Shown here: piece by piece, positions 8,888-17,333 of the stretch
Layout of the letters: every line of letters begins with the position of its first letter
Position numbering within the stretch: position 1 is the stretch's first letter
NCBI RefSeq assembly: GCF_900103645.1
Contig: NZ_FNHP01000004.1
Coordinates: 1 to 64,000 of the forward strand
DNA length: 64,000 nucleotides
Origin: Oryzisolibacter propanilivorax
GTDB taxonomy: Bacteria; Pseudomonadota; Gammaproteobacteria; Burkholderiales; Burkholderiaceae_C
Direction: 5' to 3'
Position numbers and translations under genes: made by a program
The notes under the pieces: model-generated
Database searches by the model: none
The model's input: the letters and a program-made list of their open reading frames with translations, nothing else
Told to the model about the DNA's origin: nothing

Positions 8888-10051
8888 TCAGGCCGCCAGC
8901 GCCAGGATGCCGTCGGGCGAGTCGCCGTCCTTGACCAGGCGGCGCCCGATCAGGTCCTTGAGCGTTTCGGTGGCCCCGCCGCCCAGGGTGCCGTAGCGCG
9001 CGCCCCGGAACAGGCGCGAGACCAGGTATTCGTCCGTGAAGCCGTACCCGCCGTGCACCTGGATGGCTTCGCTGGTAACGCGGATCGCCACCTCGTTGCA
9101 GGTGATCTTGGCCACGGCGCTCTGGAACGGGTCGGGGAAGGGGTTGGCCGAGGCGCAGGCCTTGTACAGCAGGCCGCGCGCGCCTTCGATGTCGCGGTAC
9201 ATGTCCGCGAGCTTCCAGCGGATGCCCTGCGAATCGGAGATGGGGCCGCCGAAGATGGAGCGCTCCTTGACGTACTTGATGGATTCGTCGAACGCCCCCT
9301 CGGCCAGTCCAAGAGAGATGCTCGGGTTCAGGCAGCGCTGCGTGTTGAACGCGGTCAGCAGCTTCTTGAAGCCGTCCTCGCGAATGACGAGGTTCTCCAG
9401 CGGCAGCTCGCAGTCGTTGAACTGCACCTCGTGGAGGTTCTCCCCGCCCAGCGTGTGGTAGGTGCCAGTGACGGCCAGCCCCGGCGTTCCGGCCTCGACC
9501 AGCACGCAGCCGATGCCCTCGCGCCCCGGTTGGCCGTTGATGCGCGTGAAAACCACGAACACGCCGGCCTCGGGTGCGCGGCTGATCAGCGTCTTGGTGC
9601 CGTTGAGTGCCAGGCGGTCGCCCTTCACAACCGTGTTGGTCCGGTAGTTGGCGACATCGGTGCCCGCATGCGGCTCCGTCATGCACACGGCCAGAATGCA
9701 TTCGCCGGTGCACACCTTGGGCAGGATGCGCTCGCGCATCTCCTTGGGCGCATAGGTGGAGATCACGCGCGTCTGCACGCCCGCCTCGCCCAGCACCGCC
9801 ATCGCGGTGACATAGCAGGTCTTGGCGATCTCCTCCAGAATCAGGGCCGTGTCGAACACCGGCAGGCCCAGCCCCCCGTACTCTTCCGGAACCGCCATGC
9901 CCAGCACACCGATGTGCGCCAGTTCGCGGATGTTGTCCCAGGGAAAGCTGCCGTCCAGGTACTGCAGGCCCCGGGTCTTGAATTTGCCCTGGGCCAGGTC
10001 TCGCACCGAGGCGATCATGAGCTTGCGTTGTTCGTTCAGGTGAAAGTCCAC
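8888..10051 (-). CDS. Acyl-CoA dehydrogenase-family protein lacking the canonical catalytic Glu
   Basis: A 387-residue protein with the full acyl-CoA dehydrogenase fold: N-terminal helices, the flavin segment LAVCMTEPHAGTDV (residues 120-133) and C-terminal helices with QVHGGYGFTDEYLVSRLFRGAR. The catalytic base is unusual. At the MCAD-type position (YEGTSE motif) this protein has GGGATE (Gly358). In proteins with Gly there, the base normally moves to the Glu of an ERL motif, but here that site reads TQRCL (Gln238). It may therefore not be an ordinary alpha,beta-dehydrogenase. GTG at 10051 is chosen because AAGGA lies six bases before it; an ATG at 10081 would add ten residues. It is the first gene of the operon behind the LysR gene. 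Confidence 0.85.
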   Translation of the reverse strand: MDFHLNEQRKLMIASVRDLAQGKFKTRGLQYLDGSFPWDNIRELAHIGVLGMAVPEEYGGLGLPVFDTALILEEIAKTCYVTAMAVLGEAGVQTRVISTYAPKEMRERILPKVCTGECILAVCMTEPHAGTDVANYRTNTVVKGDRLALNGTKTLISRAPEAGVFVVFTRINGQPGREGIGCVLVEAGTPGLAVTGTYHTLGGENLHEVQFNDCELPLENLVIREDGFKKLLTAFNTQRCLNPSISLGLAEGAFDESIKYVKERSIFGGPISDSQGIRWKLADMYRDIEGARGLLYKACASANPFPDPFQSAVAKITCNEVAIRVTSEAIQVHGGYGFTDEYLVSRLFRGARYGTLGGGATETLKDLIGRRLVKDGDSPDGILALAA

Positions 10052-10162
10052 GTAGGTTCCTTTGCTTCTTGTGGAGCGCATCCGCCGCAGGGATGGCGAT
10101 GCCGTTGGAACCGCAGTCTGCGCCGCGCGGCGCGGACTTTCAAACGAGAATATGTACCTTGA

Positions 10163-10183
10163 AGGCTTACTTTTGGTAAGCCT
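10163..10183. promoter_or_regulatory. Perfect 8-bp inverted repeat between lysR and the catabolic operon
   Basis: AGGCTTAC and GTAAGCCT are separated by TTTTG. The repeat overlaps the LysR stop codon and lies about 110 bp before the acyl-CoA dehydrogenase start. On the minus strand a TTACCA box inside it is followed after 17 bases by TACATA, a weak promoter-like pair. It could be a LysR operator (it contains a T-N11-A core) or a hairpin ending the lysR transcript, although no U-tract follows. Confidence 0.4.
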
Positions 10184-11084
10184 GCTCAGGGTCTGGAACA
10201 ACCATCTCCAGCCATGCGAAGAAGGCATCCACCTTCGACTTTTCCGCGCCCTCGTCGCGTGCCAGGGCGTAGTAGCCGAGCTCCCGGCCGAGCACCACGT
10301 CCGACACGGCGACCAGGCTGCTCGCGGCCAGTTCTTCCTCGACGTAGCGGCGCTGCACCAGCGCGACGCCCAGCCCCCGGCGCGCGAACTCCAGCACCAC
10401 GGCCATGTCCTCGAACGACTGCAGGCGCTGCTGCGGCATGGGAACGCCGGCCTGCGCGAACCAGTCGTGCCAGTCCTGTCGGCGCGCCTCCAGCGACAGC
10501 AGGGGCCATCCGGCGATGGCCGCGGGGTCGGCGGCCGCGGTGCCCGCACACTGGCGCGCGCGCAGGTCCGGGCTGCAGACGGGCACCAGTTCGTCGCGGA
10601 ACAGCAGCAGCGCCCGGTGGCCGGGCCAATGCGGGCCGCCGTAGCGGATCACGATGTCGGCCTGCCCGCCGCTGCCCGCGGCAGGCGCGAAGGAACCGCC
10701 GGAGAGCCGCACCTTGATGTGGGGGTGCGCCGCTTGGAAGTCCGGCAGCCTGGGCACAAGCCACTTCACCAGGAACGTGGTGTAGCCGCGGATGGTCAGG
10801 ATGCTGGAGGTGTGCCGCGTGCGGAATTCATCGGTCAGCGAAGCGATTTGCCGGAACGCCTTGCCCAGGCCCTTCGCGTAGTCCATGGCCTCTGGCGTGA
10901 GGCTGATGCCACTGGGCTCGCGCCGGAAGAACTCCACCCCGAAATAGTCCTCGAGCAGCTTGACCTGCCGGCTGATGGCCGCAGGCGTGACAGACAGCTC
11001 CTGCGCGGCACGTGCGAAACTGTTGTGGCGCGCCGCGGCTTCGAAGGAGCGCAATGGGTTGAGTGGGGGAATTTTCCGGGCCAT
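10167..11084 (-). CDS. LysR-family transcriptional regulator (GcvA-like)
   Basis: A 305-residue LysR protein. The N-terminal winged helix-turn-helix reads PLNPLRSFEAAARHNSFARAAQELSVTPAAISRQVKLLE, the pattern of the GcvA/AmpR branch, followed by a periplasmic-binding-like effector domain. It is encoded on the same strand directly upstream of the nine-gene operon, 115 bp before its first gene. It most likely senses the substrate or an intermediate and controls the operon. LysR genes are more often divergent from their targets, so co-directional placement means read-through or autoregulation is possible. Confidence 0.9.
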   Translation of the reverse strand: MARKIPPLNPLRSFEAAARHNSFARAAQELSVTPAAISRQVKLLEDYFGVEFFRREPSGISLTPEAMDYAKGLGKAFRQIASLTDEFRTRHTSSILTIRGYTTFLVKWLVPRLPDFQAAHPHIKVRLSGGSFAPAAGSGGQADIVIRYGGPHWPGHRALLLFRDELVPVCSPDLRARQCAGTAAADPAAIAGWPLLSLEARRQDWHDWFAQAGVPMPQQRLQSFEDMAVVLEFARRGLGVALVQRRYVEEELAASSLVAVSDVVLGRELGYYALARDEGAEKSKVDAFFAWLEMVVPDPEQAYQK

Positions 11085-11312
11085 GGATGAACTGCCCCGA
11101 ATATCAGCAAGGCCGCCTATCTGAGTCAGTCCAATATGTTCTGCTGCTCACGAGGGGGATGGTAGTCGGTCTTGAGTACAACCGATGGCTCAACTCGTGC
11201 CATGAAAATTTCGGCATGCAGGATAGTGCTTGCAAGCTATACAGTTTGAGGCGCTTAGCAACTACCATCGCAGGCTTGCCCCTCCATGCCGACCCACAGC
11301 CCCGTCTAACGC

Positions 11313-12542
11313 ATGCCCGCCTTTTCCTTTGAGGCCCTGGACGCCGAAGGCCGCGTGCGCCGCGGCACGCTGGACGCCGACAGCCCCAAGGCGGCGCGCG
11401 GGCTGCTGCGCGCCCAGGCGCTGGTGCCGCTGGACGTGCAGGCCCTGGCCGGCGATGCGGCGGACGGCAGCGCGCCCGGCCTGGGGCAGCGCCTGTTCAC
11501 GCGCCCGGTGTTCAACGCCACCGCGCTGGCGGTGTGGACGCGCCAACTGGCCGGCCTGGTGGCCGCCGGCCTGCCGCTGGAGCGCGCGCTGACCGCGCTG
11601 GCCGAGGAGGCCGAATCCGAGCCGCAGCGCCACCTGGTCGCCGCGCTGCGCGCCGAGGTCAACGCCGGCGCGCCGTTTGCCCGGGCGCTGGCGCTGCACC
11701 CGCGCGAGTTCTCGCCGATCTACTGCGCGGTGATCGGCGCGGGCGAGGCCAGCGGCGCCCTGGGCGAGGTGCTGGAGCGCCTGGCCGATGACCTGGAGGC
11801 GCGCCAGCAGCTGCGCGCCAAGCTGGTCGGCGCGGCGCTGTACCCGGCCATCGTCACGCTGGTGGCGATCGTCATCGTGCTGTTCCTGGTGGGCTACGTG
11901 GTGCCGCAGGTGGCGGGCGTATTCGCGGGCAGCAAGCGCGCCCTGCCGTTTCTCACGGTGGCCATGCTGGCCATCAGCGACTTTGTGCGCAGCTACGGCT
12001 GGGCGCTGCTGGGCGCTCTGGTTTTGATCGCTGCAGGCCTGCGCATGGCCCTGGCCCGGCCGGCTTTTCGTGAGAAGTTCGACGGCTGGTGGCTGCGCCT
12101 GCCGCTGGTCGGGCGGCTGGCGCGCGGCTACAACGCGGCGCGCTTCGCCAGCACCCTGGCGATGCTGGCGGGTGCCGGCGTGCCCATCCTGCGCGCACTG
12201 CAGGCCGCGGCCGAGACGCTGAACAACCGCGCGCTGCGCGCCGACGCGCTGCATGCCCTGGCGCTGGTGCGCGAGGGCGCGCCGCTGGCCTCGGCGCTGG
12301 CGCAGAAGAAACGCTTTCCCGGCCTGCTGTCGATGTTCGCGCGCCTGGGCGAGCAGACCGGCCGGCTGCCGCAGATGCTCGAGCGCGCCGCCGGCCAGCT
12401 GGGCACCGAGGTGCAGCGCCGCGCGCTGCAGCTGGCGACCATCCTGGAGCCGCTGCTGATCGTCGCCATGGGGCTGGTGGTGATGCTGATCGTGCTGGCG
12501 GTGCTGATGCCGATCATTCAGCTGAATCAGTTCGTCAGGTGA
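11313..12542 (+). CDS. gspF: Type II secretion inner-membrane protein GspF
   Basis: A 409-residue GspF/PilC-family protein with two T2SSF repeats. The start MPAFSFEALDAEGRVRRGTLDADSPKAARGLL is the GspF cytoplasmic domain start. TNAT-like stretches are followed by membrane segments near residues 172-195 (LVAIVIVLFLVGYVVPQVAGV), 225-250 and 375-403, and the end VLAVLMPIIQLNQFV is diagnostic of GspF. It forms the inner-membrane platform that links the ATPase GspE to pseudopilus assembly. No gspE, gspD or gspG is in the window, so the gene stands alone between the catabolic operon and a nucleotidase gene. Its partners must be elsewhere in the genome. Confidence 0.9.
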   Translation: MPAFSFEALDAEGRVRRGTLDADSPKAARGLLRAQALVPLDVQALAGDAADGSAPGLGQRLFTRPVFNATALAVWTRQLAGLVAAGLPLERALTALAEEAESEPQRHLVAALRAEVNAGAPFARALALHPREFSPIYCAVIGAGEASGALGEVLERLADDLEARQQLRAKLVGAALYPAIVTLVAIVIVLFLVGYVVPQVAGVFAGSKRALPFLTVAMLAISDFVRSYGWALLGALVLIAAGLRMALARPAFREKFDGWWLRLPLVGRLARGYNAARFASTLAMLAGAGVPILRALQAAAETLNNRALRADALHALALVREGAPLASALAQKKRFPGLLSMFARLGEQTGRLPQMLERAAGQLGTEVQRRALQLATILEPLLIVAMGLVVMLIVLAVLMPIIQLNQFVR

Positions 12543-12812
12543 GAGAACGCCCCCCTGAGATGCGGCCCTCGGTGCAGCCGCCAGAGGCGGCAGCTCTTCG
12601 GGCCCGTCCAGGCCTGCGCAGGCAGGCCCGGAGCCGCGGCCCTCAGCCCCCGCTCTCACAGCGCTGTGGGCAGGGGGCGCTAGCGCAGCACGGCGGGGCG
12701 GCCCTTGCGCGGCTGCCGCTGGTCTGGGGCGCGAGAGAACTGGAGTGGCGCCCATTTTGAGCCGTTGTTTAACGGCACGCTGCCGCGCACCATCCCTTTC
12801 ACGAAAGACACC

Positions 12813-13727
12813 ATGGCCACCACCCTGACCGACAAGCTGGTCGTCGCCATCTCCTCGCGCGCGCTGTTCGACCTGGAGGAGGAGAACCGGCTGTTCGAGG
12901 CCGGGGACGAGCAGGCCTACATGCGCCGGCAGCTGGAGCTGGTGCACCAGCCCGCGCGGCCGGGCATTGCGTTCGCGCTGGTGCGCAAGCTGCTGGCGTT
13001 CAACACGGTGCAGGCGCAGCGCGTGGAGGTGGTCATGCTCTCGCGCAACGACCCGGCCAGCGGCATGCGCGTGTTCGCCTCGGCGCAGGCCGCGGGCATG
13101 CGCATCGAGCGCGGCGTGTTCACGCGCGGGCGCAACCCGTTTTCCTACCTGCGCCCGCTGGGCGCGCACCTGTTCCTGTCGGCCAACGAGGCGGACGTGC
13201 GCGAGGCCCTGTCCATCGGTTTTCCCGCCGCGCGGGTGATGGTGGACGCCACCCCGGCGGGCGACCGCTACCCTGGCGAGGTGCGCATCGCCTTCGACGG
13301 CGACGCGGTGCTGTTTTCCGACGAGGCCGAGCGGGTCTACCAGGCCAGTGGCCTGCCGGCGTTCGTGCAGCACGAGGTCTCGCACGCCGCCACGCCGCTG
13401 GCGGACGGGCCGTTCAAGCCGCTGCTGGCCGCGCTGCACCGGCTGCAGCAGCAGGCCGACGCTTCCCAAATGCGCATCCGCACCGCGCTGGTGACGGCGC
13501 GCAGCGCGCCGGCGCACGAGCGCGCCATCCGCACGCTGCTGGACTGGGGCATCACCGTGGACGAGGCGATGTTCCTGGGCGGGCTGGACAAAGGCCCGTT
13601 CCTGCGCGAGTTCGAGCCGGATTTCTTCTTCGACGACCAGAGCGGCCACGTCAGCTCGGCCGCGCGGCACGTGCCTGCCGGGCATGTCAGCGCGGGCGTG
13701 GCGAACGCGCTGGCGCCGGGCGGCTGA
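12813..13727 (+). CDS. Cytosolic 5'-nucleotidase (NT5C1-like)
   Basis: A 304-residue protein of the 5'-nucleotidase family (pfam06189 type), which dephosphorylates nucleoside monophosphates. The N-terminal VVAISSRALFDLEEENRLFE has Asp/Glu in the HAD-like first motif, ARPGIAFALVRKLLAFN and VEVVMLSRNDPASGMRVF contain motif II, and DEAMFLGGLDKGPFLREFEPDFFFDDQ carries the motif III Lys and motif IV acids. Length matches bacterial relatives. The ATG at 12813 is chosen because conserved sequence starts there; upstream residues are low-complexity. The gene is a single transcription unit, followed by a dispersed repeat that can form a hairpin. Confidence 0.85.
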   Translation: MATTLTDKLVVAISSRALFDLEEENRLFEAGDEQAYMRRQLELVHQPARPGIAFALVRKLLAFNTVQAQRVEVVMLSRNDPASGMRVFASAQAAGMRIERGVFTRGRNPFSYLRPLGAHLFLSANEADVREALSIGFPAARVMVDATPAGDRYPGEVRIAFDGDAVLFSDEAERVYQASGLPAFVQHEVSHAATPLADGPFKPLLAALHRLQQQADASQMRIRTALVTARSAPAHERAIRTLLDWGITVDEAMFLGGLDKGPFLREFEPDFFFDDQSGHVSSAARHVPAGHVSAGVANALAPGG

Positions 13728-13747
13728 CCCGGGCCGCCAGTTCGGCA

Positions 13748-13804
13748 TGAAAAAGCGCCCTTGTCCTTATGGAACAAGGGAACGCAGCTATTTTTTGTAT
13801 AGCG
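13748..13804 (-). repeat. Dispersed ~60-bp palindromic repeat, copy 1
   Basis: Read on the minus strand it has the family pattern CTAT-(A-rich)-ATAGCT, an inverted pair CCTTGT...ACAAGG and a CTTTTTCAT end. It lies just after the nucleotidase gene, where the hairpin could act as a terminator for convergent transcripts. Confidence 0.7.
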
Positions 13805-13818
13805 CAGGCGAGGCGGGG

Positions 13819-14280
13819 TCAGCCCCCTCCGCTGCGTTTGATCTTGGGGTCGGCGTAGGTCAGCGGCTCGTCGTTCTTCACCTGCTGCGCCAGGCGCTCG
13901 GTCAGGGTGGTCTTGTTGATCTCCTGCGCCAGCTCCACGGCGCTGCCGCTGGCGCGCCACATGGACTGGATAAACTCCAGCAGTTCCTTGTACAGCGGCG
14001 GGTCGCGCGGTGGCGGCTCGGGCTCCTGGGGCTGCTCCTTCTGCGGCTCGGCCAGGGTCCAGTCGCGGTGCTCGTTGTCGGGGTCGCGCACGCGCCCCAG
14101 GTCGGGCACGGCCGACTCGCGCAGGCTCAGGCCCTCGCCCAGGCGGTCGGTGGATTCCACCGGGTTGGCTGCCTGCACCGGCCGCACCGGCACCGCGCCG
14201 CCCGCGCCCGTGGAGTACAGATCGGCCGCCGGGGCGGGACGCCAGGCAGGGGTCGATCGGTCAACAGGTGGCAATTGCAT
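13819..14280 (-). CDS. Hypothetical protein, proline-rich N-terminus
   Basis: A 153-residue protein of no family I recognise. The first ~95 residues are rich in Pro, Arg and Asp/Glu and look disordered. Residues ~95-153 (from DPPLYKELLEFIQSMWRASGSAVELAQEI to the end) look like a helical domain. No signal peptide or membrane segment is seen. The ATG at 14280 is preferred because GGAGGG lies eight bases before it; an upstream start at 14343 has no ribosome site. It is followed by repeat copy 1 and is convergent with the nucleotidase gene. Coding likelihood is good from the ribosome site and codon bias, but its function is unknown. Confidence 0.65.
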   Translation of the reverse strand: MQLPPVDRSTPAWRPAPAADLYSTGAGGAVPVRPVQAANPVESTDRLGEGLSLRESAVPDLGRVRDPDNEHRDWTLAEPQKEQPQEPEPPPRDPPLYKELLEFIQSMWRASGSAVELAQEINKTTLTERLAQQVKNDEPLTYADPKIKRSGGG

Positions 14281-14478
14281 GGTCAGGGCCCTCCGGTGCA
14301 GCAATGCGGACACGCCGGCCGCAGCCAGCGCATCGTCGTACATCCATTACGGCAAAAAGAAGGGTGAATTGAGGCCTTTTTGAGCGACTGGGCCAAAATC
14401 AGGGTTTACCCTTAGAAAATGGCGCAGCCTGATCCAGCCCATTCCGGGCGCCCGCCCACACCCAGCGCCGCCCGGCTG

Positions 14479-15003
14479 CTACAAAAAGCGCTCCAGCAGC
14501 TTGCGCGAGGCGCGGTCTAGCGCGCCGCTGTCGGGCACGCGAAACTGCAGCCCGCCGCTGGCGGTGATGAGCAGGTGCGTGCGCCCGGCCAGGCGGCGGA
14601 TGTCCTCCTCGCCCTTGAGCACCAGCTCGAACGGGCCGCGGTCGGTCTCGACCTGCCAGGTGCTGGGTGTGGAAAAACTCGACACCGCCACCAGCCGGGT
14701 GATGGTGGGCACGAATTCGCGCGCCGCCAGCTCGTCCTCGATTAGCGCGCGCAGCGCAGGCGGCACCTGGTCCAGGCGCGGAATCCAGGCGACCTCGTAG
14801 CCCTCCTGGCCGACCAGTGACACGCCCTCCAGCGGCGCGGCCACGGGAAAGGCGCGCACCGGGGTGACGCCCTGGTGCTCGACGCCGCCGGGCAGGTGCA
14901 GCACCAACCGACCGTGCGGATCGCGGGTCAGGGACAGGTCATCGGCGGGTGGCGGCATGGACATGGCGGGGGATGGGGCTGAAGGAGTGGGCAGGCGGCT
15001 CAC
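14479..15003 (-). CDS. DUF1854 protein associated with cyanophycin loci
   Basis: A 174-residue DUF1854-family protein. DLSLTRDPHGRLVLHLPGG and GYEVAWIPRLDQVPPALRALIEDELAAREFVPTITRLVAVSSFSTPSTWQVETDRGPFELVLKGEEDIR are characteristic; the C-terminal half forms a beta-rich domain. In Betaproteobacteria this family is repeatedly found beside a dedicated ABC exporter and cyanophycin synthetases, as here. It starts with GTG at 15003, overlapping the ABC transporter stop by 4 bp (GTGA), so the two are translationally coupled. Molecular function is unknown; partnership with the transporter is the obvious inference. Confidence 0.88.
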   Translation of the reverse strand: MSRLPTPSAPSPAMSMPPPADDLSLTRDPHGRLVLHLPGGVEHQGVTPVRAFPVAAPLEGVSLVGQEGYEVAWIPRLDQVPPALRALIEDELAAREFVPTITRLVAVSSFSTPSTWQVETDRGPFELVLKGEEDIRRLAGRTHLLITASGGLQFRVPDSGALDRASRKLLERFL

Positions 15004-17333
15004 GTCACCACCTGACCGGCGGGGTGGGAAGGATGGCGCAGGGTGCTGTCCAGCACCGGGGGGCTGCTGCCCACGTCACCCTCGTCGCGGCGCGCCTGCG
15101 CTTCGTACAGGCGCCAGTAGGCACCCTGTTTTTCCATCAATTCGTCGTGCGGGCCGACCTCGACGATCTCGCCGCGGTCCAGCACCACCAGCCGGTCGGC
15201 CTTGCGCAGCGTGGACAGGCGGTGGGCGATGGCGATGGTGGTGCGGCCCTTGACCAGGTTGTCCAGGGCCTTCTGGATTTCCTGCTCGGTCTCGGTGTCC
15301 ACCGCCGAGGTGGCCTCGTCCAGGATCAGGATGCGCGGGTCGATCAGCAGCGCCCGGGCGATCGAGATGCGCTGGCGCTCGCCGCCCGACAGGCTCTGGC
15401 CGCGCTCGCCCACCAGGCTGTCGTAGCCGTGCGGCAGGCGCAGGATGAAGTCGTGCGCGTGCGCGGCGCGCGCGGCGGCGACGATTTCCTCGCGCGTGGC
15501 GTCCGGCTTGCCATAGGCGATGTTCTCGGCCACGGTGCCGAAGAACAGGAACGGCTCCTGCAGCACCAGGCCGATGTGGCTGCGGTAGTCGGCCACCGCC
15601 ATGCGGCGCACGTCCACCCCGTCCACCAGGATGGCGCCATGCGTCACGTCGTAGAAGCGGCAGATCAGGTTCACTAGCGTGCTCTTGCCTGAACCGCTGT
15701 GTCCCACCAGGCCGATCATCTCGCCCGGGCGAATGGACAGGCGCACGTCCTTCAGGATCATGCGGCTGCTGGCGCGCAGGCCCACGCCGCGCAGCTCGAT
15801 GGCGCCCTGCACCCGCTCCACACGCACCGGCTGCGCGGGGTCGGGCACGTTGCTGACGTGGTCCAGGATGTCGAAGATGCGCTTGGCGCCGGCCGCGGCC
15901 TTTTGCGTGACCGAGACGATGCGGCTCATCGAATCCAGCCGAGTGTAGAAGCGCCCGATGTAGGCGATGAACGCCGCCAGCACGCCCACCGTGATCTGGT
16001 TGTGCGCCACCAGCCAGATGCCGAAGCCCCACACCACCAGCAGGCCGATCTCGGTCATCAGCGACACCGTGGGCGAGAACAGGCTCCAGGTCTTGTTCAG
16101 GCGGTCATTGACTTCCAGGTTGTGCTGGTTGGCGGCGCGAAATCGCTCGGCCTCGCGCCGCTCCTGCGCGAAGGCCTTGACCACGCGGATGCCGGGGATG
16201 GTGTCGGCCAGCACGTTGGTCACCTCGCTCCAGACGCGGTCGATGCGCTCGAAGCCGGTGCGCAGCTTGTCGCGCACGGTGTGGATCAGCCAAGCGATGA
16301 AGGGCAGCGGCACCAGCGTCACCAGCGCCAGCCAGGGGTTGATGGAAAACAGGATCGCCGCCGTCATGGCAATCATCAGCACGTCGGTGATGAAGTCCAG
16401 CGCGTTGAGCGACAGGAAGACGTTGATGCGGTCGGTCTCCGAGCCGATGCGCGCCATCAGGTCCCCGGTGCGCTTGCTGCCGAAGTAGTCCAGCGACAAA
16501 CGCATCAGATGCTGGTAGGTGGTGGTGCGCAGGTCGGCGCCGATGCGCTCGGACACCAGCGCCAGCACGTAGGTGCGCGCCCACCCGAGGCCCCAGGCCA
16601 GCAGCGCCGCCAGCAACAGTCCGCCCAGGTACAGCGCCACGCGCTCCACCGGGATCTGCTGGCCGCTCTGGTAGGGGATCAATATCTCGTCCATGAGCGG
16701 GATGGTCATGTACGGCGGCACCAGCGATGCGGCCGTGGAGGCCAGCGTCAGGCCAAAGCCCAGGCCCAGCTGGCGCTTGTACGGCCGGGCGAAGCGCCAC
16801 AGGCGCAGCAGCACCCAGGTGGAGGTCTGCGGCGGCTGCTGGCGCGCGCAGGTCGGGCATTCGTCGGTGCCGGGCGGCAGGGGCGACTGGCAAGCGGCGC
16901 AGCGCGGCACGTCTTCGTCCGCCGCGGGCAGGGAGGGTGGCGCGTCCAGCTGCTGCAGCCTGCGCTCGAAGGCCTGCTGGAAGGCCACTGCCTGCGGCTG
17001 GCGCGTCAGCGTGAAGCGCCACAGCGCCAGGCGCTGCGCGGCGTCGTGCAGCTGCAGCGTGCCCACGCCGGCGTGCTCGTGCAGGCGCAGCTCCAGGCCG
17101 GGGTGCAGCGGCCATTCCTGCAGCGCCGGCGCGGCCTGGGCATCGCCGGCGCTGCATGCCAGCAGGCGCCGCCCGGTCAACACCAGCAGGCCGGGGGCGA
17201 ACTGCAGCGCGGCACTGAGGTCAACCTCGAACACGGCCACGGCGTTCTCGCCAGGCGCGAGCGCTGCCAGCGCCGGCTGCGCCAGGGGTGTGGCCAGCAG
17301 GCTGGCGTCGTGCGGGAAGGAAAGTGGTTGCAT
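15000..17333 (-). CDS. Cyanophycin-locus ABC exporter with N-terminal zinc-ribbon motif
   Basis: A 777-residue half-transporter of type IV exporter design. Residues 1-~180 form an extra soluble domain containing a four-cysteine motif (Cys145-x2-Cys148-x10-Cys159-x2-Cys162) that looks like a zinc ribbon. Six membrane helices follow from about 195 to 490. The ATPase at ~525-760 is complete: Walker A GHSGSGKST, signature LSGGERQR, Walker B ILILDEATSAVD and the H-loop AHRLS. It should dimerise and move a hydrophobic or peptide-like substrate, which is unknown. It is divergent from cphA' across 233 bp and coupled to DUF1854. ATG 17333 is used; a TTG at 17360 would add nine residues. Confidence 0.85.
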   Translation of the reverse strand: MQPLSFPHDASLLATPLAQPALAALAPGENAVAVFEVDLSAALQFAPGLLVLTGRRLLACSAGDAQAAPALQEWPLHPGLELRLHEHAGVGTLQLHDAAQRLALWRFTLTRQPQAVAFQQAFERRLQQLDAPPSLPAADEDVPRCAACQSPLPPGTDECPTCARQQPPQTSTWVLLRLWRFARPYKRQLGLGFGLTLASTAASLVPPYMTIPLMDEILIPYQSGQQIPVERVALYLGGLLLAALLAWGLGWARTYVLALVSERIGADLRTTTYQHLMRLSLDYFGSKRTGDLMARIGSETDRINVFLSLNALDFITDVLMIAMTAAILFSINPWLALVTLVPLPFIAWLIHTVRDKLRTGFERIDRVWSEVTNVLADTIPGIRVVKAFAQERREAERFRAANQHNLEVNDRLNKTWSLFSPTVSLMTEIGLLVVWGFGIWLVAHNQITVGVLAAFIAYIGRFYTRLDSMSRIVSVTQKAAAGAKRIFDILDHVSNVPDPAQPVRVERVQGAIELRGVGLRASSRMILKDVRLSIRPGEMIGLVGHSGSGKSTLVNLICRFYDVTHGAILVDGVDVRRMAVADYRSHIGLVLQEPFLFFGTVAENIAYGKPDATREEIVAAARAAHAHDFILRLPHGYDSLVGERGQSLSGGERQRISIARALLIDPRILILDEATSAVDTETEQEIQKALDNLVKGRTTIAIAHRLSTLRKADRLVVLDRGEIVEVGPHDELMEKQGAYWRLYEAQARRDEGDVGSSPPVLDSTLRHPSHPAGQVVT

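Noticed and set aside
8888-10051. Calling this gene 3-sulfinopropionyl-CoA desulfinase
   Set aside because: The Gln at the catalytic place and the SucCD-like partner fit, but the expected active-site Arg is not visible and substrate evidence is absent; kept as a hypothesis only.
12543-12812. Possible structured RNA or gene in the gspF-nucleotidase gap
   Set aside because: Only GC-rich local hairpins and an in-frame low-complexity extension of the nucleotidase were found; nothing conserved-looking.
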